Assembly (NCBI RefSeq): GCF_030645335.1
Contig: NZ_JAUSNH010000047.1
Location: forward strand, 1-48,427
Source of the DNA: Lacisediminimonas sp.
GTDB taxonomy: Bacteria > Pseudomonadota > Gammaproteobacteria > Burkholderiales > Burkholderiaceae_D
Length of the DNA stretch: 48,427 nucleotides
Reading direction: 5' to 3'
Positions 33,570-41,530 of the stretch are shown here, in pieces. The number at the start of each line of letters is the position of its first letter. The stretch's first letter is position 1. Under the pieces are notes generated by a model, which saw nothing but the letters and a program-made list of their open reading frames with translations, searched no databases and was not told where the DNA came from. A program made the position numbers and the translations under genes.

Positions 33570-34948
33570 ACAAATTCATTATTTCCCAGACCGCCAGCCT
33601 GCGCGAGGCGCTGAACCACATCGAGCTGAACCACCACGGGATCATCCTGTCGGTCGATGAAGCCGGGCGGGTCACCGGGCTGGCAACGGACGGCGATATC
33701 CGCCGCAAACTGCTGGATGGCTATGCGCTGGAGTCGCCGATTTCCAGCTGCGTCAATGCCGATTTCATTGCGGAAGACGCCAGTACGCCGCGTGAAGTCC
33801 TGCTCAAGAAACTTGACCAGCGCATTCGCGTCATTCCCCTGCTCGACGCCGACCGGCGACTGGTTGGCGTGGTCAGCCGCGACCATCTGCCGGTGCAGGC
33901 CGAGGAAGCGGTTTTTGCCCGCGCCCGATCACCCGTGCGCATCAGCTTTGGCGGTGGCGGCTCTGACCTGACGCATTATTTTTCCGGCCAGGACGGCGCA
34001 GTCATCAACACCACCATTTCCCTGTATAGCCATGCCACGCTGCGGGTCCGGGATGATGAAAAAATCATCATCCACTCGCTGGACCTGAAAGACACCCTGG
34101 TTGCGGATAACCTGCAACATGCATTGGGCATGCAGGATCGTTTCGGATTGATCAGGGCCCTGCTGCGGGCGGTCCAGCCGGACTTCGGCTTCGAGCTTTA
34201 CCTGCATTCCGATTTTCCGATGAATTCCGGTCTCGGCGGCTCGGCCGTCGTCTCTGCCGCCATTCTTGGCTGCTTCAACCAGTTCCGCCGGGACCAGTGG
34301 GACTTGCATGAATTGGCAGAGCTGGCCTTCCAGGCCGAGCGCTTCTATCTCGGCGTCGCCGGCGGATGGCAGGACCAGTACGCGACGGTTTTTGGCGGCT
34401 TCAACTTCATGGAATTCCGGATGGAACAAAACATCGTCCATCCGCTGCGTATCCACGCCAACATCCTGCTTGAGCTGGAAGAAAGCCTGCTCCTGTGCGA
34501 CACCGGGACCACCCATGATTCGGGCAATATCCACCAGGACCAGCGAGTCCAGATGGAGGATATTGCCATTCGCCAGAGCGTGAACACCAATGTGGAATTG
34601 TCCTACCGGATCCGCAACCAGCTGCTGCGCGGCAAGCTGCACGATTTTGGCCATTCGCTGCATGAAGCCTGGCAGTACAAGCGCCAGTTCAGCAGCAAGA
34701 TTTCAAGCGCGCGCCTCGACCAGATTTATGACGAGGCCCGCGCGCATGGCGCGCTTGGCGGAAAACTGCTGGGTGCGGGGGGCGGCGGCTTTTTCCTGTT
34801 CTACGTCCCGCCGTTCCGGAAATATGAATTGATCCAGCATCTGGAAGCGTCGAAACTCCAGGTCCGGCCGTTCCGCTTTGAACAGGAAGGTTTGCGTGCG
34901 TGGACCGTGCGCGAGCGTAAGAACAACATCAAAATCGAGAGCGCATGA
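33560..34948 (+). CDS. CBS-pair / GHMP kinase fusion (HddA-like sugar kinase)
   Basis: 462 residues. Residues 1 to about 115 form a CBS pair (TASLREALNHIELNHHGIIL, VTGLATDGDIRRKLLDG, RIRVIPLLDADRRLVGVVSR). The rest is a GHMP kinase: motif 1 SPVRISFGGGGSDLTHYF, ATP motif FPMNSGLGGSAVVSAAILG, motif 3 ALGGKLLGAGGGGFFLFYV. The kinase resembles HddA, which phosphorylates D-glycero-D-manno-heptose 7-phosphate at C1. A CBS pair commonly binds adenine nucleotides, so allosteric control of entry to the pathway is inferred. In other sugar clusters the CBS pair is more often attached to the nucleotidyltransferase. ATG 33560 begins the CBS domain. Confidence 0.88.
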   Translation: MQLDKFIISQTASLREALNHIELNHHGIILSVDEAGRVTGLATDGDIRRKLLDGYALESPISSCVNADFIAEDASTPREVLLKKLDQRIRVIPLLDADRRLVGVVSRDHLPVQAEEAVFARARSPVRISFGGGGSDLTHYFSGQDGAVINTTISLYSHATLRVRDDEKIIIHSLDLKDTLVADNLQHALGMQDRFGLIRALLRAVQPDFGFELYLHSDFPMNSGLGGSAVVSAAILGCFNQFRRDQWDLHELAELAFQAERFYLGVAGGWQDQYATVFGGFNFMEFRMEQNIVHPLRIHANILLELEESLLLCDTGTTHDSGNIHQDQRVQMEDIAIRQSVNTNVELSYRIRNQLLRGKLHDFGHSLHEAWQYKRQFSSKISSARLDQIYDEARAHGALGGKLLGAGGGGFFLFYVPPFRKYELIQHLEASKLQVRPFRFEQEGLRAWTVRERKNNIKIESA

Positions 34949-36837
34949 CGATGAAGATCGGGCAACATGAAATCGGCAAGGGCCGCACCTATTTCATCGC
35001 CGAGATAGGCAACAACCACAATGGCAGCATGGAGCGGGCCATCCAGCTCATCGACCAGGCTTTCGCAGCCGGCGCTGACGCCGTCAAGTTCCAGATGCGG
35101 CATCTCGACCAGATCTATCGGCAGCGAACGCTGCGCAAGGATGGCGAAGACCTCGGCACCGAGTACGTGCTGGACCTGCTGCTTCGATTTGAACTGAGCA
35201 TCGACCAGCACCGCGAACTGGCCGACTATTGTCGCTCGAAGGGCGCGCTCTACCTTTGCACGCCATGGGATGGGCGCAGTGTCGAAGTGCTGGAGTCGAT
35301 GGGCGTGCCGGCCTACAAGGTTGCGTCCGCCGACCTGACCAATCTCCCGCTGCTCGACCGCCTGGCGCAGACCGGGAAGCCGCTTATCCTGTCCACTGGA
35401 ATGAGTACCCCAGACGAGGTGCGGGCCACGGCAGCCTTCCTGAACAAGCGCAATGTGCAGTTCGCCATGCTGCATTGCAATAGCACCTATCCCGCCCCGC
35501 TCCACGACATCAACCTGAAGTGGATCGACCGGCTGCGCGAGATACATCCGCTGGTTGGCTATTCCGGCCACGAGCGGGGAATCAATGTTTCGCTGGCCGC
35601 AGTTGCTTTGGGCGCCAGCATCATCGAGCGCCATTTCACGCTTGATCGCGGGATGGAAGGCCCTGACCATGCGGCCAGCCTGACCTTCCCGGAACTTGCG
35701 CGCCTGATCGAAGGCATCCGCGAGATCGAAGAAGCGCTTGGCGATGGCCAGGTTCGTGTCGTCTCCCAGGGTGAAATGATCAATCGCGAAAACCTGGGCA
35801 AGAGCCTGGTGGCCGCGACCGCCCTGACCAAAGGCACGGTGCTCACGCCGGACAACGTCAAGGTCCGCAGCCCGGGACAAGGCCTTTCCCCGCAGCGCTA
35901 CGAGGAACTGCTGGGGCGCACGCTGCAGCACGACATGGCAGAGGAAGATTTTTTCTACCCGTCCGACCTGCGCGATACACGGGTCGAACCCCGGCCCTAC
36001 AAGTTTGCCCGGCCGTGGGGCGTCCCGGTGCGGTATCACGACTTCGCCGAATACAATGCGCGCATCCAGCCGGACGTGTGGGAGTTTCACCTGTCCTATT
36101 CCGACATGGAACTCAACCCGGCCGACTTTCTGCAGGGCAGCCATCCCGGTGATTTCGTTGTCCATGCCCCCGAACTGTTCGCCGGCAGCCGCCTGATGGA
36201 CCTGGCCAGCCCCGACGAAAGCTATCGTCGGGAATCCTTGCGCGAAACGCAGCGCGTGATCGATATCACGCGCGGACTCAAACGGTTTTTCCCGCGCACC
36301 AAAAGGCCCCTGATCGTTGCCAACATCGGCGGCTTCACCATGGACGAGCCGCTTCCGGCCAACGTGATTCAAAGCTATTACGAGCGCTTTGCCGGCAGCC
36401 TGGCCGAACTGGACCTGGACGGCGTGGAATTGATTCCGCAGACCATGGCGCCATTCCCGTGGCATTTTGGCGGCCAGCGCTATCAGAACCTGTTCGTCAA
36501 GATCGAGGAAATCGTCGAATGGTGCCAGCGGCTCAAGCTGCGCATGTGCTACGACGTGTCGCACAGCGCGCTGACCTGCAATCACCTGAACTACGATTTC
36601 TACCAGTTCAGCCAGCTGGTCGCGCCGTGGACCGCCCATCTCCATCTTGGTGATGCAAAGGGACTCAATGGCGAAGGCTTGCAGGTCGGCGAAGGCACCA
36701 TCGACTTCGACCGCCTGGGCGCGATCCTGCGCCAGGGTTGCCCCGACGCGTCATTCATCCCGGAGATCTGGCAGGGCCATAAAAACAGCGGCGAGGGATT
36801 CTGGATCGCCATGGAGCGGCTGGAGGGCAGGCTGTAA
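34945..36837 (+). CDS. NeuB-type sugar acid synthase fused to SAF and a TIM-barrel isomerase domain
   Basis: 630 residues. Residues 1 to about 280 are a NeuB/SpsE barrel (YFIAEIGNNHNGSMERAIQL, VKFQMRHLDQIY, YKVASADLTNLPLL, LSTGMSTPDEV, GYSGHERGINVSLAAVALG, IERHFTLDRGMEGPDHAAS). Next is a SAF antifreeze-like domain (LTKGTVLTPDNVKVRSPGQG). From about 350 to the end is a second barrel of the sugar-phosphate isomerase/epimerase (AP-endonuclease 2) type, with candidate metal ligands in GVELIPQ, YDVSHSA, HLHLGDAKG and IPEIWQGH. NeuB enzymes condense PEP with an aldose to a 2-keto-3-deoxy sugar acid. The fused barrel might make that aldose by isomerisation (inference). Plain NeuB is about 350 residues. 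Confidence 0.9.
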   Translation: MTMKIGQHEIGKGRTYFIAEIGNNHNGSMERAIQLIDQAFAAGADAVKFQMRHLDQIYRQRTLRKDGEDLGTEYVLDLLLRFELSIDQHRELADYCRSKGALYLCTPWDGRSVEVLESMGVPAYKVASADLTNLPLLDRLAQTGKPLILSTGMSTPDEVRATAAFLNKRNVQFAMLHCNSTYPAPLHDINLKWIDRLREIHPLVGYSGHERGINVSLAAVALGASIIERHFTLDRGMEGPDHAASLTFPELARLIEGIREIEEALGDGQVRVVSQGEMINRENLGKSLVAATALTKGTVLTPDNVKVRSPGQGLSPQRYEELLGRTLQHDMAEEDFFYPSDLRDTRVEPRPYKFARPWGVPVRYHDFAEYNARIQPDVWEFHLSYSDMELNPADFLQGSHPGDFVVHAPELFAGSRLMDLASPDESYRRESLRETQRVIDITRGLKRFFPRTKRPLIVANIGGFTMDEPLPANVIQSYYERFAGSLAELDLDGVELIPQTMAPFPWHFGGQRYQNLFVKIEEIVEWCQRLKLRMCYDVSHSALTCNHLNYDFYQFSQLVAPWTAHLHLGDAKGLNGEGLQVGEGTIDFDRLGAILRQGCPDASFIPEIWQGHKNSGEGFWIAMERLEGRL

Positions 36838-37433
36838 TGTCCCTGCTTTCGACTATCCGCGCCGAAGTGGCGGCGTCCATCGCCGTCAAGCAGGCGCTGC
36901 TGCAGGACGAGGCGCTGTTGACACAGGTCGAGGCCTTGGCCAGGCAGTGCGTGGCTGCGCTGCGCGCCGGCGGCAAAATCATTTTTGCCGGCAACGGCGG
37001 CAGTTTCGCCGACGCGCAGCACTTGTCCGCCGAATTCGTGTCGCGCTTCAAATTCGACCGCGCGCCGCTGGCTTCGCTGACGCTGGGCACCAATAATTCC
37101 GCCATCAGCGCAATCGGTAACGACTATGGCTATGACCAGGTATTTTCACGCGAGCTGGAAGCCGTCGCCAAGGCGGGCGACGTGTTCATCGGCATCAGCA
37201 CCAGCGGCAACAGCCCGAATATCCTTGCTGCCGTCAACAAGGCCACAGCGCTGGGCATCGCCACGACGTGCCTGACTGGCCGCTCCGGCGGCAAGCTGCT
37301 CGCCTTGTGCAATTGCCTGCGCATGCCGTCCGATGACACAGCGCGCATCCAGGAAGCCCATATCACTGTCGGCCACATTATTTGCGGCCTCGTCGAGCAG
37401 ATTTATTTTCCAGAAGGGAAAAATGCCCCATGA
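36837..37433 (+). CDS. gmhA: SIS-domain isomerase, GmhA-like (sedoheptulose 7-phosphate isomerase)
   Basis: 198 residues, typical GmhA length. GmhA converts sedoheptulose 7-phosphate to D-glycero-D-manno-heptose 7-phosphate. SIS motifs are IIFAGNGGSFADAQHLSAEFVSRF, LGTNNSAISAIGNDYGYDQVF, GISTSGNSPNILAA and the C-terminal RIQEAHITVGHIICGLVEQ with the catalytic-type His and Glu. It overlaps the upstream stop by 1 nt (TAATG) and the next gene by 4 nt. With the kinase, phosphatase and nucleotidyltransferase it completes the GDP-heptose gene set. Confidence 0.92.
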   Translation: MSLLSTIRAEVAASIAVKQALLQDEALLTQVEALARQCVAALRAGGKIIFAGNGGSFADAQHLSAEFVSRFKFDRAPLASLTLGTNNSAISAIGNDYGYDQVFSRELEAVAKAGDVFIGISTSGNSPNILAAVNKATALGIATTCLTGRSGGKLLALCNCLRMPSDDTARIQEAHITVGHIICGLVEQIYFPEGKNAP

Positions 37434-38155
37434 GCAGTATCGTCGCCCTGATCCCCGCCCGTGCCGGCTCCAAGGGGGTTCCCCATAAAAATATCAAGCC
37501 CCTGGGCGGACGTCCGCTGATTGAATGGTCGATCAAGGCTTGCCTGAAATCCCGATTGATCGACCGCGTCATTGTCTCCACGGATTCACCCGAGTACGCC
37601 GAACTGGCGATCAAGCTGGGGGCGGAGGCGCCTTTCTTGAGGCCCGCGGAAATTTCCGCCGACCGTTCGACTGATTACGATTTCATTGTGCACGCACTGG
37701 ACTGGCTCGCTGCCAACGGCGGAGAACCGCAGCATGTGGTGCACATCCGTCCCACGACGCCGTACCGCGATCCGGCCCTGGTCGACCAGGCGATCAATGC
37801 CTTCCGTAGCGAACCCAGGGCCACGGCCCTGCGCTCGGTGCACGAAATGTCCGAGTCGGCCTACAAGACCTTCGAAATCGCGCCGGCAGGCCAGCTCAAG
37901 CGCCTGGGCAGCGACAGTACTGCGCTCGACGCCGCCAATAACGCCCGCCAGCAATTTCCAGCCACCTACCAGGCCAACGGCTACGTGGACGTGCTTTCTT
38001 CCCGTTTCATCAGGAGCAACGGCCTGATCCATGGCGACTGGGTCATGCCCTTCATCACCCCCACCGTGATTGAAGTGGACACGATCGACGACTTTGTTCA
38101 TCTTGAATTCTTGCTTGACCGCAATCGCGCATTCTTCGACAAACTATTTGCCTGA
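37430..38155 (+). CDS. Acylneuraminate cytidylyltransferase family protein (CMP-sugar synthase)
   Basis: 241 residues. The N-terminus VALIPARAGSKGVPHKNIKP is the CMP-NeuAc synthetase/KdsB-like CTP-binding loop. VIVSTDSPEYAELAIKLGAE, FLRPAEISADRSTDYDFI, HIRPTTPYRDPALVDQAI and FITPTVIEVDTIDDF complete the NeuA-type pattern. It would activate the sugar acid produced by the NeuB-type enzyme as a CMP derivative. An in-frame ATG at 37382 lies inside gmhA, so 37430 is preferred, giving a 4-nt overlap. The exact sugar is unknown. Confidence 0.9.
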   Translation: MSSIVALIPARAGSKGVPHKNIKPLGGRPLIEWSIKACLKSRLIDRVIVSTDSPEYAELAIKLGAEAPFLRPAEISADRSTDYDFIVHALDWLAANGGEPQHVVHIRPTTPYRDPALVDQAINAFRSEPRATALRSVHEMSESAYKTFEIAPAGQLKRLGSDSTALDAANNARQQFPATYQANGYVDVLSSRFIRSNGLIHGDWVMPFITPTVIEVDTIDDFVHLEFLLDRNRAFFDKLFA

Positions 38156-38163
38156 GGTAATTT

Positions 38164-39552
38164 ATGGCTGGACATGAATTTTCCCGGAGCCCACAGCAGG
38201 TTCCGTTTGTAAGCACCGAACATCGCACCATCAAGACCGCGATTCCTGCGCCCGGCACCGAGCAGATACTCGCCACCCTGGATCGCTACGAATCGCGTTC
38301 CATGCATGGCCAGTTTCCCTTGATCTGGGACCGGGCCGTGGATTCCAGCGTGTTCGATATCGCCGGCAATCGCTGGATCGATTTCACGTCGACGATATTC
38401 GTCGCCAATGTCGGCCATTCCAACCCCAGGGTAACGGCCGCCATGCAGGCGATGATGGACGCCCCGATCTACAGTTGCTATGCCTACCCGAACACCAAGC
38501 GCGCCGAATACCTGAAGAAGCTGATCGAATTCGCCGGCCCGCCCTTCGAAAAGGCTTTCCTGCTGTCGGCCGGCACCGAGGCCACCGAAGCCGCGCTGAA
38601 ACTGATGCGCATGCATGGCCAAAAAATCGGCAAGCGCCGCCGCGGCATCGTCTGCATCGAGGGCAACTGGCATGGCCGCACCATGGGCGCGCAAATGATG
38701 AGCAGCAACCTGGCCCAGCGCGAATGGATCGGTTTCCAGGACAGCGACATCCATCACATTCCGTTCCCGTATGCCTGGGCCCTGAATGGCGCCAGTCCTG
38801 AAGCCTTCCTCGAAGCCGGCCTGGCGCGGCTGGCCGCATCCGGCATCGACATCGAGAACGATGTGTGCGGCTTCATGCTGGAAACATTCCAGGGCTGGGG
38901 CGCGGTGTTCTATCCGAAAGAGTTTGTCCAGGCGATCGAAAAGCTGTGCCGCAAGAACAATATCCTGCTCGCCTTCGATGAAATGCAGGCGGGATTCGGC
39001 CGCACCGGCCGCCGCTTCGGGTTTGAGCATTACGAAGTCACGCCGGACCTGATCGCTTGCGGCAAGGGCATGGGCGGCGGTGTTTCCCTTTCCGGCGTGC
39101 TGGGTCGGGCCGAGATCATGGACTTGCCGGACGTTGGCAACATGAGCAGCACCCACTCGGCCAATCCGCTGGTGTGCGCCGCCGGCCTGGCAGTGATCGA
39201 GGAACTGGAGCAGCGGTCGCTCGTCAGCGAAGCGGCCCGTAAGGGAGAACTGCTGTTCAATGGCTTGAACGCCCTGCAACAGCGCTTCCCCGACCGCATT
39301 TCCACTTTGCTGGGCAAGGGCCTGATTGCGGCCGTGCTGTTCCGTTCCCCGGTCACCGGCGCCGCCGATGGCGCCTTCACCAGCCGGGTCGCCGAGCGCT
39401 GCATGCAGAAGGGCCTGCTGGTGGTGCATACCGGACGGGAATCGATCAAGATCGGCCCGCCGCTGACCATCTCGGACCAGGCATTGATGGAAGGCGTCGA
39501 CGTACTGGGCGAGGCAATCGCCGAAGTGATCGCGGAAGTGAACGCAGAATGA
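38164..39552 (+). CDS. Class III PLP-dependent aminotransferase
   Basis: 462 residues. It has the fold type I pattern of the acetylornithine/GABA aminotransferase family: YAYPNTKRAEYLKKL, LLSAGTEATEAALKLMRMH, CIEGNWHGRTMGAQMMS, LLAFDEMQAGFGRTGRRFGFEHY, the PLP lysine in IACGKGMGGGVSLSGVL, then STHSANPLVCAAGLAVIE. Sugar aminotransferases in glycan clusters are usually DegT-type, so a class III enzyme here is unusual; it may act on a keto sugar, a keto acid or a side-chain donor. It begins 8 nt after the cytidylyltransferase and overlaps the VOC gene by 4 nt. Confidence 0.9.
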   Translation: MAGHEFSRSPQQVPFVSTEHRTIKTAIPAPGTEQILATLDRYESRSMHGQFPLIWDRAVDSSVFDIAGNRWIDFTSTIFVANVGHSNPRVTAAMQAMMDAPIYSCYAYPNTKRAEYLKKLIEFAGPPFEKAFLLSAGTEATEAALKLMRMHGQKIGKRRRGIVCIEGNWHGRTMGAQMMSSNLAQREWIGFQDSDIHHIPFPYAWALNGASPEAFLEAGLARLAASGIDIENDVCGFMLETFQGWGAVFYPKEFVQAIEKLCRKNNILLAFDEMQAGFGRTGRRFGFEHYEVTPDLIACGKGMGGGVSLSGVLGRAEIMDLPDVGNMSSTHSANPLVCAAGLAVIEELEQRSLVSEAARKGELLFNGLNALQQRFPDRISTLLGKGLIAAVLFRSPVTGAADGAFTSRVAERCMQKGLLVVHTGRESIKIGPPLTISDQALMEGVDVLGEAIAEVIAEVNAE

Positions 39553-39986
39553 TCAGTGCGATCCGGCATACCGGCCTGGTGGTAGCCGATCTTGAACGGG
39601 CGCTGCACTTCTGGTGCGATGCGCTCGGCTTCAGGGTGGTCAGGCAGATGGAAGAGTCAGGACCCCATATCGACGCCATGATGGGCCTGCACGATGTCCG
39701 TGTGACCACCGCCAAACTGGCGGCGCCAGACGGCAACCTGATCGAGCTGTTGCAGTTTCACTCCCATCCCGATCGGCCGCAGTGGGATGGCGCGCCTTAT
39801 TCGACCGGGTTCACCCATATCGCCCTGACGGTTGATGACCTCGACGCATTGGTCGGTAAACTTGCGCCCCTGGGCGTCACTTTCCCGGCGCCGCCGCAAT
39901 ATTCCCCTGACGGTGGCGTCAAGGTGATTTATGCCAAAGGTCCCGAGGGCGTGTTACTTGAGCTGGTTGAGGTACTGAAACGATGA
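39549..39986 (+). CDS. VOC-family (glyoxalase/dioxygenase fold) protein
   Basis: 145 residues. Two beta-alpha-beta-beta-beta modules are seen: HTGLVVADLERALHFWCDAL with GNLIELLQFHSH, then THIALTVDDLDALVGKLAPLG with KGPEGVLLELVEVL. Candidate metal ligands are His8, Glu in LIELL, His in THIAL and Glu in LLELV, the glyoxalase I/methylmalonyl-CoA epimerase pattern. It could be an epimerase or isomerase acting on an intermediate of the sugar pathway. It overlaps both neighbours by 4 nt, which supports membership of the pathway. Confidence 0.85.
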   Translation: MISAIRHTGLVVADLERALHFWCDALGFRVVRQMEESGPHIDAMMGLHDVRVTTAKLAAPDGNLIELLQFHSHPDRPQWDGAPYSTGFTHIALTVDDLDALVGKLAPLGVTFPAPPQYSPDGGVKVIYAKGPEGVLLELVEVLKR

Positions 39987-40687
39987 ATCCCAAGAGCCGC
40001 GATTATGTGAGCGTGATTTATGACGAAGCCCACAGGCCCCTGACGCAGTATCCGCAAAAGCTGGCGCAATATCTGTTTGAAAAATACGGGCTGCAAAAGG
40101 GTACCAAGCTGCTCGACATCGGTTGCGGCCGCGGTGAATTCCTGCGCGGCTTCATCGAATGCGGCGTCGAGGGTTACGGCGTCGACCAGTCACGTGCTGC
40201 GGAAAATTATTGTCCACAAGCCGTGCTGAAAACAGCGGACCTGGAAAACCAGCCGATTCCCTACGATGACAACAGCTTCGATGTCGTTTACTCGAAATCC
40301 GTGATCGAGCATTTCCATAAACCGGAAACGCTGGCAGCGGAAATGTACCGCGTCCTGAAACCGGGCGGACTGGCCATTACGCTGTGCCCTGACTGGTATT
40401 ACAACTATCGAATCTACTTCGAGGACTTCACCCACCGTACGCCATTCATGCAATCGTCGCTGCGCGACATCCAGCGCATGGTCGGGTTCGAGCAGATCGA
40501 AGTCGGTTTATTCAGGCAGTTGCCCATCGTGTGGAAAAATCCGTGGCTGATGCCCGCCTGCGAACTGACCCGGCTACTCACGCCCGAGTTCTTGAAGCCG
40601 CACAGCAAGTGGGTACGATTCTCCAAGGAGATCATGCTGATTTCCAGCTCCCGCAAACCCGTCACCCCAGAAGCCGAACTCAAATGA
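39983..40687 (+). CDS. Class I SAM-dependent methyltransferase
   Basis: 234 residues. SAM motif I LLDIGCGRGEFLRGFIECG, motif II region GYGVDQS, post-motif NSFDVVYSKSVIEHFHKPE and the MYRVLKPGGLAITLCPDWYY segment are clear. Probably a sugar or small-molecule O-, N- or C-methyltransferase within the cluster. Substrate unknown. It overlaps the next gene by 4 nt. Confidence 0.88.
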   Translation: MNPKSRDYVSVIYDEAHRPLTQYPQKLAQYLFEKYGLQKGTKLLDIGCGRGEFLRGFIECGVEGYGVDQSRAAENYCPQAVLKTADLENQPIPYDDNSFDVVYSKSVIEHFHKPETLAAEMYRVLKPGGLAITLCPDWYYNYRIYFEDFTHRTPFMQSSLRDIQRMVGFEQIEVGLFRQLPIVWKNPWLMPACELTRLLTPEFLKPHSKWVRFSKEIMLISSSRKPVTPEAELK

Positions 40688-41529
40688 AGTCAACCAGCCA
40701 TCGAATCGGTTTCATGCAGGGACGTTTATCGCCAATGGTAGACGGGAAAATCCAGGCCTTCCCGTGGCACGCCTGGCAGCAGGAATTCCCTGCTGCCAAT
40801 CGGATCGGCCTGCACCTGATGGAATGGACGCTCGACCAGGATCGTCTCTATGAAAACCCGCTGATGACGATTCAAGGCCAGGCGCAAATCATCGCCCTGT
40901 GCAAGCAGTTCGACCTGACACTGCCTTCCCTGACGGGAGACTGTTTCATGCAGGCGCCATTCTGGAAAGCAGAGGGAGAAACCAGGGCAGCCCTGGAGGC
41001 CGACTTCATCGCCATCGTCCGTGCCTGCGCCGCAGTCGGTATCGGGATGGTGGTCGTGCCCTTGGTCGACAATGGCCGGATCGACAGCGTCGAGCAGGAA
41101 GATATCCTGGTGGAATACCTCACCGCGCAATCCGGCTTGCTGCGCGGACTCGGGATCCGGATTGTGTTCGAAAGCGATTTTGAGCCGCCCGAACTTGCAC
41201 GCTTCATCGACCGCCTCGATCCGGCTCTGTTTGGCATCAATTACGACATCGGCAATAGCGCCGGATGCGGTTTCGATCCGGTTGAAGAATTTGCGGCCTA
41301 CGCAGCGCGCATCGTCAATGTCCATGTAAAAGACCGCGTCCTGGGCGGCACCACCGTGCCATTGGGCACCGGCAACGCCGACTTCCCCACCGTTTTTTCC
41401 CTGCTGCGCAAACAGGGCTACCAGGGCAACTACATCATGCAGACAGCCCGTGCACGCGACGACGACCATGCAGGCGCGCTGAAGGCCTACATGCAACAGA
41501 TCGAGTCCTGGATTTCGAAGGCTGCTTGA
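40684..41529 (+). CDS. Sugar-phosphate isomerase/epimerase-like TIM-barrel protein
   Basis: 281 residues. A xylose isomerase-like/AP-endonuclease 2 barrel: IGFMQGRLSPMVDGKIQAFP at the start, GLHLMEWTLD, VVVPLVDNGRID, IVFESDFEP (Glu ligand), GINYDIGNSAG (Asp), NVHVKDRVLGG (His) and a C-terminal LLRKQGYQGNYIMQTAR. It is of the same broad fold as the C-terminal domain of the NeuB fusion but is a separate protein. Interconversion of aldose and ketose, or epimerisation, in the sugar pathway is inferred. The ATG overlaps the methyltransferase stop by 4 nt; an earlier in-frame ATG lies inside that gene and is rejected. Confidence 0.85.
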   Translation: MKSTSHRIGFMQGRLSPMVDGKIQAFPWHAWQQEFPAANRIGLHLMEWTLDQDRLYENPLMTIQGQAQIIALCKQFDLTLPSLTGDCFMQAPFWKAEGETRAALEADFIAIVRACAAVGIGMVVVPLVDNGRIDSVEQEDILVEYLTAQSGLLRGLGIRIVFESDFEPPELARFIDRLDPALFGINYDIGNSAGCGFDPVEEFAAYAARIVNVHVKDRVLGGTTVPLGTGNADFPTVFSLLRKQGYQGNYIMQTARARDDDHAGALKAYMQQIESWISKAA

Positions 41530-41530
41530 T

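Noticed and set aside
34801-36645. 614-codon minus-strand frame opposite the NeuB fusion gene
   Set aside because: No recognisable motifs, and it lies fully antisense to a well-supported gene.
38098-39429. 443-codon minus-strand frame opposite the aminotransferase gene
   Set aside because: Antisense shadow of a protein with intact PLP motifs.
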